Assembly (NCBI GenBank): GCA_035690065.1
Contig: DASSKW010000067.1
Location: 1 to 34,104 of the forward strand
Origin: DASSKW01 sp035690065
Lineage (GTDB): Bacteria; Pseudomonadota; Gammaproteobacteria; Natronospirales; REEB76
Reading direction: 5' to 3'
DNA length: 34,104 nt
The notes beneath the pieces were generated by a model. That model saw only the letters and a list, made by a program, of their open reading frames with translations. It made no database searches and was not told where the DNA came from. The stretch's first letter is position 1. Each line of letters opens with the position of its first letter. The translations under genes were made by a program, and so were the position numbers. This document shows, piece by piece, positions 24,725 through 33,236 of the stretch.

Positions 24725-26335
24725 TTAGATCTTTACACTTAAAGCCAACGCAGGATCGACGCTGCTCAAGCGCGAGAAGGTGCTCGCGATCTTCGCTGCC
24801 GAATCCTGTGCATTCTTGGATTTGCCTGCTGATTTTTCGTAGGCGGACAACTGCAACTTGTAGACCCGGGCTGCCAGTTCCGGCTCCCAGTCGCGCAACC
24901 TGAATTCTTCGGCGCGTTCCGCCAGTTCTTCCAGCAGGGATGCGGCGACATGAGCATGGCCGGTCTGCATCAACAGCTGTGCCAGCGCGAAACGCCACAT
25001 GAACTGTTCACGTGTACTGCCGGTGGTACTCCAGCCCTGTGACAGTTGTTTGACGGCAGCGTCAAGATTGCCCCCGGTCGCAGTGGCGCGCGCTTCGTTG
25101 AGCGCCGCTTCCCAGGGCGCATCGCCATGGCTGCGGCGGCTGGTGCTCGCACCGCCACCGCTGTCAGCGGTCAGCACTTCGGCTTCCAGCCAGCCCTGGG
25201 TTGCGTCATCTGCAAATGGGGTGCCGTTGGCAAACTTGAGTTCCGGTAATCCGGAAAAGTTGCCGAGAAAATGCCGCAGTTCGCGCAGCACGGTCTTGCG
25301 CGCGGCTTCGCCTTTTTGGCCCAGCGATTGCAATACGTCCGCTGCGAACTTCTGTCCGTCCAGCCAGTAGGGCGCCTTGGTCAGGGCCGTCTCCAAATCG
25401 GGTAACAGGGCCTCCACCTGACCGTTCTGACGCTGGTTTTCGAAGGCCTTGATGCGCTCGGGCGCGGGCGCGGGAATCTGGGTCTGCCCATCCGTATGGG
25501 CCGGCAGGCTATCCACCAGGACCCAGGTAACCAGCCTTCCCAGACGATAGGCGCGCGCATCCGCCACGTCCTTGCCAAGCCAGTATTTGGTGACCTTGCG
25601 AGCGATGTCCTGCAGCTGGCGGAGCGCTTTCTTGGCATCGCCATCCGAGGTGATTTCGGCGAGTTCGACTGCCGGGGCGGAAGCCGGTCGTGGCACGGCC
25701 GGGGCACTGGACGCAGCCGCGGCCGCGGCCGGTATCGGCGCTGCGGCTTGAGCGACTTTCTGCTGTTCGGCTGCTTCCAGCGATTGCAGGTGATCCTTGA
25801 GGGGGCGACTCAGATCCCTGAGTGAGGGCGCGTCCTGACCCATCTTGTCGTCCAGGCAAGCGTCGATTTCCTTGAGCAGCGCCACGGCATTTACCAACGC
25901 CGCTTTATCGGCAGGCCTGGGCGCTGCATCACGCACGAAACGGCCTGCTTTCTCTGCCAGCCAGGCGACTGCTGTACCGCGTGCGCGCAGGCGTTTGACC
26001 TCGGGAAACAGACCCTCCCAATGTTGCAGCAGCAAATCCCGTATCACGGCCAGGCCTACGGCCAGGCCCTGATATCGCTCGGCCTCGATCAGGCCGCGGC
26101 ACAGATAGGCGGCGACCAACAGATCCTTGGATTTGGTTTGCAGGATGAGGGCGGATAGCTCCACCACCCGTTTCCAATCTACCGCGGTGGGCGTCAGTGA
26201 TTCCTGCTTGGCAAGTTCGGCTTCGAGTTGTTCAAATTCAGGTTCATAGCGTGCGGAGGCCCCGCACGGGTGGTCCGGAGAAACCGGGGCCAAGCCCAAG
26301 CTGGCAAAACGATGGTTTGTGGTGGCTTCGTCCAC
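24725..26335 (-). CDS. tssA: T6SS assembly/cap protein TssA (ImpA N-terminus, VasJ-like C-terminus)
   Basis: A 536-residue TssA. Residues about 10-135 are the ImpA N-terminal domain (PDHPCGASARYEPEFEQLEA and WKRVVELSALILQTKSKDLL). An Ala/Pro-rich linker follows (about residues 200-228), then a VasJ-like helical C-terminal half (QWMWRF-type FMWRFALAQLLMQTGHAHVA and LLEELAERAEEFRL). TssA proteins start baseplate and tail assembly or cap the growing sheath. The start is a GTG at 26335; a GAGG lies about 10 bases upstream. It is the first gene of the leftward cluster, so the operon promoter should lie in the 522 bases up to the divergent FHA gene. Confidence 0.92.
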   Translation of the reverse strand: MDEATTNHRFASLGLAPVSPDHPCGASARYEPEFEQLEAELAKQESLTPTAVDWKRVVELSALILQTKSKDLLVAAYLCRGLIEAERYQGLAVGLAVIRDLLLQHWEGLFPEVKRLRARGTAVAWLAEKAGRFVRDAAPRPADKAALVNAVALLKEIDACLDDKMGQDAPSLRDLSRPLKDHLQSLEAAEQQKVAQAAAPIPAAAAAASSAPAVPRPASAPAVELAEITSDGDAKKALRQLQDIARKVTKYWLGKDVADARAYRLGRLVTWVLVDSLPAHTDGQTQIPAPAPERIKAFENQRQNGQVEALLPDLETALTKAPYWLDGQKFAADVLQSLGQKGEAARKTVLRELRHFLGNFSGLPELKFANGTPFADDATQGWLEAEVLTADSGGGASTSRRSHGDAPWEAALNEARATATGGNLDAAVKQLSQGWSTTGSTREQFMWRFALAQLLMQTGHAHVAASLLEELAERAEEFRLRDWEPELAARVYKLQLSAYEKSAGKSKNAQDSAAKIASTFSRLSSVDPALALSVKI

Positions 26336-26421
26336 GCTAACCCACCCTCGATCAGGACCGTCATCATTACCGCAGCATGTTGCCTGCGGACCTTTATTCG
26401 TATTCTTTTAAAAATGCGTCG

Positions 26422-26434
26422 CCTGAATTTCAGG
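26422..26434. promoter_or_regulatory. 13-base palindrome upstream of tssA
   Basis: CCTGAATTTCAGG is a perfect inverted repeat around a single central base, 87 bases upstream of the tssA start codon. Its size and position suit a dimeric regulator's operator. No regulator gene is adjacent, so the protein that would bind it is unknown. Confidence 0.35.
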
Positions 26435-26672
26435 GGGACTGTGCCACTGGCCTCTCGGAATACGAGAGAACCGCAGACATGACCCCTGAAGCAAACCGTC
26501 GGGATTCGGGACTAAACCCAGCCCCTTAATTCAGCGGCTTGATGACAAACGCGCCTCCACTCGACCAGGGTGGCGCAGATTCGTCCAAATAAACTGACCG
26601 CAGCCTAACATAAGTTTGGCAAGGGTAAAAACAAATTATCTCCCTCCTTGGCACCCGCCCACAGGCGCTTAA

Positions 26673-26684
26673 AAGACGCGTCTT
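26673..26684. promoter_or_regulatory. 12-base palindrome upstream of the FHA gene
   Basis: AAGACGCGTCTT is a perfect 12-base palindrome about 175 bases upstream of the FHA gene's preferred start. It could be an operator. A 12-mer palindrome may also occur by chance in a region of this size. Confidence 0.3.
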
Positions 26685-26857
26685 GACCCACCTGGAACCG
26701 GCAAAAACACGCTGCTCCGGCCCGTTTACCGGAGGGTGTCGTGCCTGATCCGGCGGGCGCTGTTACACTTGGCGGCAAGACTCCCGGCAGCACCAGACCC
26801 CGACCAGACCATTCGCTGGCGGCACTGCGGGGCCCCAGGAATACCTTCGGAAAGCAC

Positions 26858-27712
26858 ATGTTCATAAGCAAGGAAAAACTCTATACGTTGCTGATCGCGG
26901 ATTACGGCGACGGGCCGGCGAACGCACCAGACCCCTACCAGCGCAAGAAACTGGAGACGGTGGTCACCGAACATGAGGGTCGGGTGCTTGAAAGCGCTCC
27001 CAACCGGCTGTTCGCGGCATTCAAACGGGCAGATGCGGCCATGGATGCGGCCAAAACGCTGCACGCCACACCAGCCGGGGCTCCGCCGGCAGCACCGCGA
27101 CTCAGTGCCCATGCCGGCAAGATCCTGTTGGAGGAGCAGGCCGCCTCGGGCGCTGCGGTGAACGCCTTGTTACTGCTGGCTGAAATGGCTTCGGAAAAGC
27201 ATGTGTTGCTGACCGGCTCGTTGTTCAAGGAACTTTCGTCCCTCTGGCAGACGCAGTTACTGCCGTTACCCCAGGCATCCCCGCTACCCGATCCGGACGA
27301 AACCTTGCATGTGCTGCCCTGGGAAGAAGAGGATCGCACCCGCATGGTGACCATGATGTGGGGCAGCCAGGACCAGACCAGTGGCCGCATCCACCTGGAA
27401 CTCACTTACCGTGGCAAGCAATTGGATGTTGGTGAAGCCCAACCGGCGATCATCATCGGGCGTTCCAGCCAGTGCGATCTGGTCGTCTATCACAAGCTCG
27501 CTTCACGTCTGCACGCGCGAGTCGAATACCGCGATGGCAATTTTGTGTTGGTGGATCAAAGCGGCAATGGCACGTTCGTAGCCTTCACCGATGGCGATAA
27601 ACGCCGGGTGCACATGAGCAGCATGCCGATCCGTGGTACCGGCAAGATCGGACTGGGTGACCAGAGCGCCGCCTTGTCCGAGGATGCGATACAGTTCGTG
27701 TGTGTGGAATAG
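26858..27712 (+). CDS. Degenerate nucleotidyl-cyclase domain plus FHA domain protein
   Basis: A 284-residue protein with two domains. Residues about 1-165 resemble a class III nucleotidyl cyclase: VTEHEGRVLES, then FAAFKRADAAMDAAKTLH, RLSAHAGKI, AAVNALLLLAEMAS and VLLTGSLFKEL. The usual IGDG segment is replaced (SAPNR) and the first metal motif is incomplete, so it is probably inactive. Residues about 180-280 form an FHA domain with IIGRSSQCDLVV, ASRLHARVEY and DQSGNGTF, carrying the phosphothreonine-binding pattern GR, SxxH and NGT. FHA proteins beside T6SS genes often serve threonine-phosphorylation control. No kinase or phosphatase gene is in the window. The ATG at 26858 is preferred (GGAAAG five bases upstream); a GTG at 26741 would add 39 unlikely residues. 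Confidence 0.8.
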   Translation: MFISKEKLYTLLIADYGDGPANAPDPYQRKKLETVVTEHEGRVLESAPNRLFAAFKRADAAMDAAKTLHATPAGAPPAAPRLSAHAGKILLEEQAASGAAVNALLLLAEMASEKHVLLTGSLFKELSSLWQTQLLPLPQASPLPDPDETLHVLPWEEEDRTRMVTMMWGSQDQTSGRIHLELTYRGKQLDVGEAQPAIIIGRSSQCDLVVYHKLASRLHARVEYRDGNFVLVDQSGNGTFVAFTDGDKRRVHMSSMPIRGTGKIGLGDQSAALSEDAIQFVCVE

Positions 27713-27841
27713 ACCCGCACTGCGTTTTCAGAGTATTCCCATTGGCGTCATCCATGTGCCTGTCGCTTCTGATTCGCAAGTAACATTCCCGGATTCACCC
27801 TTGACTCTTTGTCGCAATATCTGACAGGAGATATCCTCATT

Positions 27842-29704
27842 ATGCGAAGTCTTGCCTTACTTGCGCTGACTACATTCATGTTGCCCCTGGTGACGAATGC
27901 TGCTGAACCGCATTCCTATGCACAACCGGATCAGGTACGCGTCACTCACCTCGACCTTGATCTGGCGATCGATTTCCCGCACCGGCAGCTGCGTGGCAAC
28001 GCTACCCTGACACTGCACTGGGAAAACGCCCATGCTCACACATTGGTACTCGATACCCGGGATCTGGATATCAGTAAAGTGGAAGTACTGGACGGTAACG
28101 GAAAACCCCGGGCTCTGAAATTTGAATTGGCGCCTCCCGACAAGGAGCTCGGCAGCAAGCTGACGATCATGACGCCGAAACAACCCGCCAAAGTACGCAT
28201 CACCTATGTGACTTCGCCGGAGGCTTCCGGACTGCAATGGCTCACTCCGGCACAAACCGCCGACAAGCAGCAGCCCTTCATGTTCTCGCAATCCGAATCT
28301 ATCCACGCCCGCTCCTGGGTACCGCTGCAGGATTCACCCGCGATCCGTTTCAGTTATGACGCGCATATCACCGCACCGAAAGGCATGCGGGTATTGATGA
28401 GCGCAATCAACGATGCCAACCATCCCCTGGATGGCGATTTCCGTTTCGATCAGCCCAAACCGATCCCTTCCTATCTGCTGGCGATCGCCGCCGGTGACAT
28501 CGCCGTGCGCGAGACCGGGCCGCGCAGCGCTGTGTACGCAGAACCGAGCGTGGTCGCGAAAGCCGCGCATGAATTCGAAGACACCGAAAAGATGATCGAG
28601 ACCGCAGAGAAACTCTACGGCCCGTATCGCTGGGGTCGCTATGACATCCTGGTACTGCCGCCGTCATTCCCTTACGGCGGCATGGAAAACCCCAACATGA
28701 CGTTCGCCACACCGACGGTGCTGGTCGGTGACAAGAGCCTGGTCTCTCTGGTGGCCCATGAGCTCGCACATTCGTGGTCCGGCAACCTGGTAACGGCCGC
28801 ATCATGGCGCGATATCTGGCTCAACGAAGGCATCACCACCTACGTGCAGGGCCGCATCACCGAAGCACTGTACGGTAAACGCCAGGCTGATGAAGAGGTG
28901 CTGCTGTCAGCGCGCGCGTTACAGAAAGAGATCGGCAGGATGCCTGCCAACTCGCAGCGTCTGGCCCCCGAGCCGCGCAACCTGGATGCCGATGATGAAT
29001 TGTCGGATGTCGCTTACGACAAGGGTTCGTGGTTCATGCGTACCCTGGAGCGACGTTTCGGGCGCAAGGACTTCGACGCCTATCTGAAAAGCTATTTCAA
29101 TCACTTCGCCTGGCACAGCATCACCACCGAACAGATGCTCGGTTATTTGAAGCCGAATCTGATCGATAAATATCCCGGCAAGATGAGCTGGAGCGAAGTC
29201 CAGGATTGGATCTACGGCACCGGCATCCCGAAGGATGCGCGACTGCCCGATTCCCCGCGCTTCGATGCCATCGACAAGGAACGCGCCGCATTCCTTGCCG
29301 GTTCGCTGAGTGCAGACAAACTCGATGCGAAAGGCTGGAATACCCAGGAATGGATGTATTTCCTCGACCGCCTGCCGGATGTCACGCCGCTCGGCAAACT
29401 CCAGCAACTCGATACTGTCTGGCACCTCACCGGTACTCCGAACGCGGAGATCGGCATGCGCTGGTACAGTCATGCCATCGCGAGCGGCGACAAGTCGGTA
29501 TGGAACGCCGCTGCCGAACACATGACGCGTATCGGCCGTCTATATCTGACCTTGCCGTTGTATAAAGCGTTCGCTGCGACGCCACAAGGACTGGCGTTTG
29601 CCAAACAGGTATATGCCAAAGCCAGACCGGGATATCACCCGCTGACGCAACAGGCAGTCGAACGGGTGTTCGCCAAGGCAGCGGCGAAGCAAGACAAGAA
29701 ATAA
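27842..29704 (+). CDS. Secreted M1-family metallo-aminopeptidase (LTA4-hydrolase-like)
   Basis: A 620-residue M1 peptidase with a signal peptide (MRSLALLALTTFMLPLVTNA, cleavage after NAA or near it), so it is probably periplasmic or exported. The exopeptidase motif GGMENPNMTF lies at residues 279-288, and the zinc site HELAH-x18-E uses His306, Glu307, His310 and Glu329. The C-terminal helical part matches leukotriene-A4-hydrolase-like aminopeptidases. It removes N-terminal residues from peptides. The ATG at 27842 has AGGAG eleven bases upstream and gives a clean signal peptide; an upstream ATG at 27809 would add 11 residues before it. It is not obviously linked to the T6SS and converges with the alcohol dehydrogenase gene across a terminator. 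Confidence 0.93.
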   Translation: MRSLALLALTTFMLPLVTNAAEPHSYAQPDQVRVTHLDLDLAIDFPHRQLRGNATLTLHWENAHAHTLVLDTRDLDISKVEVLDGNGKPRALKFELAPPDKELGSKLTIMTPKQPAKVRITYVTSPEASGLQWLTPAQTADKQQPFMFSQSESIHARSWVPLQDSPAIRFSYDAHITAPKGMRVLMSAINDANHPLDGDFRFDQPKPIPSYLLAIAAGDIAVRETGPRSAVYAEPSVVAKAAHEFEDTEKMIETAEKLYGPYRWGRYDILVLPPSFPYGGMENPNMTFATPTVLVGDKSLVSLVAHELAHSWSGNLVTAASWRDIWLNEGITTYVQGRITEALYGKRQADEEVLLSARALQKEIGRMPANSQRLAPEPRNLDADDELSDVAYDKGSWFMRTLERRFGRKDFDAYLKSYFNHFAWHSITTEQMLGYLKPNLIDKYPGKMSWSEVQDWIYGTGIPKDARLPDSPRFDAIDKERAAFLAGSLSADKLDAKGWNTQEWMYFLDRLPDVTPLGKLQQLDTVWHLTGTPNAEIGMRWYSHAIASGDKSVWNAAAEHMTRIGRLYLTLPLYKAFAATPQGLAFAKQVYAKARPGYHPLTQQAVERVFAKAAAKQDKK

Positions 29705-29727
29705 GATCCCGGATGCCGCTCAGCTGA

Positions 29728-29755
29728 AAATAACCCCGCTTGCGCGGGGTTATTT
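29728..29755. terminator. Bidirectional intrinsic terminator
   Basis: AAATAACCCCGC and GCGGGGTTATTT form a perfect 12-bp stem with a TTGC loop. The GC core is flanked by A-rich and T-rich arms, so it works in both directions. It lies 24 bases after the peptidase stop and 31 bases after the alcohol dehydrogenase stop, terminating the two convergent genes. Confidence 0.92.
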
Positions 29756-29785
29756 CTTGACGCTACCGGATAACAAGCGGCTTGG

Positions 29786-30835
29786 CTATGCTTCAGCAAG
29801 ACTGGCCAGATCAATAACGAATCGATACCGCACGTCATTGTTCACCAGACGTTCATATGCGGTGTTGACGTCCTGAATCGAAACCACTTCCACATCTGAA
29901 GCCACATTATGCGCGGCACAGAAATCCAGCATCTCCTGAGTCTCGCGGATACCACCGATGAGTGAACCGGCCAGTCGGCGCCGGCCCATGATCAAGACAC
30001 CGGCAGCCACCGGCGACGGTTCCGGCAAACCCACCACGACCATGGTTCCATCCCGACGCAACAGACCCAGATACAAATTGTAATCGTGCTTTGCCGAAAC
30101 CGTATCGAGCATGAAATCGAAACTTCCGGCATGTGTCTTGAATATCGCCGCATCTCGTGTAGCGATGAAATCGTCGGCACCAAGGCGTTTTGCGTCAGCC
30201 TGCTTGCCCGGTGAATGGCTCAGCACCGTGACACGTGCGCCCATGGCTTTCGCGATCTTCACTGCCATGTGGCCCAAACCGCCCAGTCCGACGACTGCAA
30301 CTTCCTGTCCTGCTTTCACACCAAAACGGTGCAGCGGCGAATACGTGGTAATACCGGCGCACAGCAACGGCGCTGCGCGTTCCAGCGGGATGCCCGCCGG
30401 GATCCGCAACACATAGTTTTCATCCACGGTGATGCGTTTGGAATAACCGCCGTAGGTCGGTGTCTTGCCATCGCGTTCGACACTGTTATAGGTCGCGACC
30501 ATGCCGTGACTGCAATACTGTTCTTCTCCCTCCCGACAGGCGGTACATTCGCGACAGGAGTCCACGAAACAACCGACTCCAACGACATCGCCGGCTTTCC
30601 ATCGTGTCACCGCCTTGCCGACTTTCGACACCGTGCCGACGATCTCGTGACCCGGCACCATGGGGAAACTTGAACGCCCCCACTCATCGCGTACCTGATG
30701 CAGATCGGAATGACAGATACCGCAATACAGGATCTCGATCAATACATCGTGCGCCCCCGGTTCGCGGCGTTCGATCGAGAAGGGCGCCAATGGAGATTGG
30801 GAAGATGTGGCAGCATACGCGGCAGTTTTCAACAT
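29786..30835 (-). CDS. Zinc-dependent NAD(P) alcohol dehydrogenase (YahK/CAD type)
   Basis: A 349-residue medium-chain alcohol dehydrogenase, reducing aldehydes or oxidising alcohols with NADP(H). Catalytic zinc ligands are seen in GICHSDLHQ and PGHEIVG. The structural zinc Cys cluster is CRECTACREGEEQYC. The Rossmann motif is VVGLGGLGHMAVKIAKAMGA. The C-terminal MGRRRLAGSLIGGIRETQEM is typical of the YahK/AdhC/cinnamyl-alcohol group. The frame is open to 31039, but the ATG at 30835 has GGAG eight bases upstream and gives the normal N-terminus MLKTAAYAA. The cofactor preference (NADP over NAD) is inferred from family resemblance only. Confidence 0.93.
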   Translation of the reverse strand: MLKTAAYAATSSQSPLAPFSIERREPGAHDVLIEILYCGICHSDLHQVRDEWGRSSFPMVPGHEIVGTVSKVGKAVTRWKAGDVVGVGCFVDSCRECTACREGEEQYCSHGMVATYNSVERDGKTPTYGGYSKRITVDENYVLRIPAGIPLERAAPLLCAGITTYSPLHRFGVKAGQEVAVVGLGGLGHMAVKIAKAMGARVTVLSHSPGKQADAKRLGADDFIATRDAAIFKTHAGSFDFMLDTVSAKHDYNLYLGLLRRDGTMVVVGLPEPSPVAAGVLIMGRRRLAGSLIGGIRETQEMLDFCAAHNVASDVEVVSIQDVNTAYERLVNNDVRYRFVIDLASLAEA

Positions 30836-31216
30836 GGCTTTATCTCCAGGACAGGCAAACGCCCGTTGCACGGATTCAATCATGATCATGGTCAATTGCA
30901 ATGCGGCAAAGCCAGCGGGATGATTTGGCTCGTGGCGTAAGACTAAGGATACGCCGATCAGATTTGGCGCGCCCGACAGGGTGAGCCGGTGTCTCTCAGT
31001 AAACAGCCAGCGGCTGTTTACTCCGGCGAACGGCTGCACATCCCGTCAGGGATGACTCCGTGAGCGTGAACAACTTCATTTGGCATACGTCATTTTCCAT
31101 AAACTCAACATTTCGCAAGTTTAAGGGAAAGAGTCGTGGGAAGCTGGGGTAATCACAGATCCAGGCGCAATGAAGCTATTACCGACCTGATACCTCCCCC
31201 CACAATGCCGACGCCG
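30836..31216. other. Intergenic region with two hairpins upstream of the alcohol dehydrogenase
   Basis: About 380 bases with no supported gene. It holds a perfect 11-bp hairpin at 30998-31022 and a weaker CATCCC-GTCA-GGGATG stem at 31039-31054. The promoter of the alcohol dehydrogenase is expected between 30836 and about 30990, but I cannot assign its boxes. The right part marks the junction between the metabolic genes and the decayed island. Confidence 0.5.
30998..31022. other. Perfect 11-bp inverted repeat
   Basis: AGTAAACAGCC and GGCTGTTTACT face each other across a three-base AGC loop, about 160 bases upstream of the alcohol dehydrogenase start. There is no T-run on either side. It may be an operator, a weak terminator or a remnant of a dispersed palindromic element. 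Confidence 0.6.
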
Positions 31217-31800
31217 TTAGAACGGAAGCCGCGCCGGTTTGGTGAGATCCATTCCGGGTTTCATCATCATGGCGACGTACGGGAACGACTGGTAGAAATC
31301 AAGAACCATCGCCGAAAGCCCTTCGCCTTTTTCTATAGCGGAGTGAATACTGGAATTCCGCGTACGCGCCAATCGTGATGACGGTTCCTGATCGGGTGTA
31401 ATTGACGGCAGCCAGCAATGGCTCCCAATAATCTGCCGGTCGTGTGTCTCGATTGAATATGGCCCGATTGAGGACGGTGCGGCAATCGGCAGTACCGTGC
31501 CGGTGCTCCAGAAGTGTAGTCCGCGCGTGTATTTCGTCAGAATCTTCCAAAGCCGCTCGCGGTCAGGCTTCGTGAAGAGCCCGACTACTGGGCCTGCTTC
31601 CAAGCGCATTTCACATTGGAGTATCGTCAAGCGATGGGGTCCAAACTTTGCTAGCTTCGTCCTTGGGTACAGCAGAGCAATCGACTTTCATCGCTTCACG
31701 GATAAAGGTCGTAATTTGGGTGGCATCCTGCTCGGTCGAGATCGCGTTCAGCGCCGCAAAGTAACGCAATTTGCCCTCGTCGTTCTTGATGATGGTCCAG
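31217..31800 (-). pseudogene. Frameshifted remnant of an unrecognised gene
   Basis: Two protein-like segments overlap in different frames. The first (about 31800 down to a TGA at 31611) reads WTIIKNDEGKLRYFAALNAI and ends KVWTPSLDDTPM. The second (from about 31615 down to 31217) continues with CEMRLEAGPVVGLFTKPDRE, KILTKYTRGLHFWSTGTVLP and, near the end, EKGEGLSAMVLDFYQSFPYV. Both look like real coding sequence, and joined by one frameshift near 31615 they would make one protein of roughly 190 residues. A second frame change around 31360-31420 is possible, since a different frame also reads plausibly there. I do not recognise the family. The N-terminal side is fused in frame to an HsdR remnant, marking a deletion joint. 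Confidence 0.5.
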
Positions 31801-31802
31801 GC

Positions 31803-31970
31803 TCTCAGTACCATCTCGCGGTCGGAAGTGCGGCCCAGCAAACTGCCCGGCCCGAAATTCTCATTGTTATAGGCATACACCGACTTCCACCGGAGTTCCT
31901 ACTCCTGATATTCAGCTGTAGCCTGCTGGACGAGGGTATCTTCAGTGTAGTTCGCAGCGTTCCCTGTCGA
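31803..31970 (-). pseudogene. hsdR: N-terminal fragment of type I restriction subunit HsdR
   Basis: Directly after the hipA stop, and in the same frame, the translation reads NYTEDTLVQQATAEYQE, a stop (TAG at 31899-31901), then ELRWKSVYAYNNENFGPGSL and LGRTSDREMVLR. This is the characteristic start of HsdR proteins (EDTLVQQTTADYLEQQLGW, SVYAYN-EDFGP-SLLGR-SDREVVL). Only about 55 codons remain, interrupted by a nonsense codon, without an evident start codon, and joined abruptly to unrelated sequence. It is a dead remnant of a type I restriction-modification locus that probably once extended from hipBA. Confidence 0.82.
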
Positions 31971-33236
31971 CTAGTGAAATGTCCCCATCGAGTACGGATT
32001 CAGAAATTGACGTCCCCAGAGAAGGTTCCGGTCCACAGTGGACAATCCTGCTTCTTCACATACCGCATTCCATTGCTCTTTGATGCCATTGATTTGGTGT
32101 TTGATAATGCCACGCGCCTGCTTCTCGGACAAAAGGAATTGTGAAGCCGCCGCCAAACAAACATCCAGGCGACTGCTACGAATATTGCCCTGGATCAGCA
32201 TGGCCTGGCTCGCCTCGTTTCCGGTCCGCGACTGCGGGCAGATATCGTATGCCGGCGTCAGACGCAGCGAATTTCCATCCCAGAATGCAGCGTGATTTCG
32301 TGCATGATCATCGGTATTGCCACAGAGCACGTTGAATATCAGGCGAGAGAACAATTCGCGCAAGGTTTGCTTCGGCTTATCGAAGCTGTGCCGGATGATC
32401 TCCGCTAGATTTTCGTAACTCGCGTGGCGCGCCATCATTTCATCCAGTTCCAGCAAGGTCAGGCCCGACACCATGGCGCGACGCTGCCAACCATCATCAC
32501 CCTTTGTGCGATCAAACCGTTCCACGAGCAGCACATCCTTGTTTGCCGCACGGGCCAGCCTGACCGGAGCAGCATCCATGCCTAGCAGGCTCGCCAGACG
32601 CATGGCAACAAACTCCGACTTGACGATGCTGTAAAGATCGGTGCTGCTGGAAAATTTGGCAACGTACTTGCTCTTTCTGTCATTGATCAGCGCCTTGGGT
32701 CTTGCGCCGCCAATGGACGTGCCATGCTGCAAAGCCTGATCCAGGGCAGGAGACAAAGGCACACCTTTTTCAACACTGTCGGCGGCGGCGAGTAGTTCCT
32801 CCAGCGGGGCTTCCGCCGAAATGCGCGGCACGTATTCCGTGGGCGAGTGTTGAAAATCCAACGCACCGATGCGATCCGAACCGGATTCCAGCATGTAGGT
32901 CAGCTCATCCAGTTCAGTGGTATCGCTTGCCTGCCCTTTGCTGCCGAGCAATCGATTGATAATAACGCGTCGACCCCATGCGTCCGGCGAGGCATCACGC
33001 AGGCAACTCGGCATCGACAAGCCCGGTAACAAAGGCAGGACGCCCGACTCCAGTGGCAGCTCCGGCACATAAATCGGAATGGCATCATCCCGCTCCAGAT
33101 AGCTTTTGCCGTAGTTGAATTGCAGGCCATCCTCCGTCGAGCCCAGACGACCCGCCACCACTGGCTTCACCTGGCCCGGTAGCCAGATCCACACATAGGC
33201 TTCTCGGGCAGTGTTCGCGGCGCGCTCAAAAATCAT
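31971..33236 (-). CDS. hipA: HipA-family serine/threonine kinase toxin
   Basis: A 421-residue HipA homologue, of usual length. The N-terminal subdomain (about 10-100) is followed by the Gly-rich loop GTSIGGARPKALI (about residues 168-180), the catalytic-loop segment NVLCGNTDDHARNHAAFW, and LTPAYDICP carrying the metal-binding Asp, so kinase residues appear intact. Family knowledge: HipA phosphorylates a translation factor (GltX in Escherichia coli) and causes growth arrest and persistence. Here the gene overlaps hipB by 11 bases, as in many hipBA operons. Immediately downstream in the same frame is a dead hsdR fragment, so the toxin pair seems to be a survivor of a larger defence locus. Confidence 0.92.
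   Translation of the reverse strand: MIFERAANTAREAYVWIWLPGQVKPVVAGRLGSTEDGLQFNYGKSYLERDDAIPIYVPELPLESGVLPLLPGLSMPSCLRDASPDAWGRRVIINRLLGSKGQASDTTELDELTYMLESGSDRIGALDFQHSPTEYVPRISAEAPLEELLAAADSVEKGVPLSPALDQALQHGTSIGGARPKALINDRKSKYVAKFSSSTDLYSIVKSEFVAMRLASLLGMDAAPVRLARAANKDVLLVERFDRTKGDDGWQRRAMVSGLTLLELDEMMARHASYENLAEIIRHSFDKPKQTLRELFSRLIFNVLCGNTDDHARNHAAFWDGNSLRLTPAYDICPQSRTGNEASQAMLIQGNIRSSRLDVCLAAASQFLLSEKQARGIIKHQINGIKEQWNAVCEEAGLSTVDRNLLWGRQFLNPYSMGTFH

Larger units (their letters stand above)
26336..26857. promoter_or_regulatory. Divergent control region between tssA and the FHA gene
   Basis: A 522-base region without a convincing gene. Its plus-strand frame is open back to a GTG at 26741, which is only an alternative start of the FHA gene. 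The region should hold both the tss operon promoter and the FHA-gene promoter. I see no confident -35/-10 pair and no full sigma-54 site. It carries several inverted repeats: CCGCAG-N8-CTGCGG at 26370-26389, the palindrome CCTGAATTTCAGG at 26422-26434, CTCTCG-N5-CGAGAG at 26452-26468 and the palindrome AAGACGCGTCTT at 26673-26684. An AT-rich patch at about 26394-26415, just upstream of tssA, is a plausible promoter core. Confidence 0.5.

Noticed and set aside
26436..26670. TGGCAC words on both strands as possible sigma-54 promoters
   Set aside because: Neither is followed by a TTGC element at the required spacing, so the -24/-12 pattern is not met.
29840..30835. The alcohol dehydrogenase as a T6SS-linked gene
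   Set aside because: It lies beyond a divergent region, an unrelated peptidase and a terminator, and has the motifs of a general metabolic enzyme.
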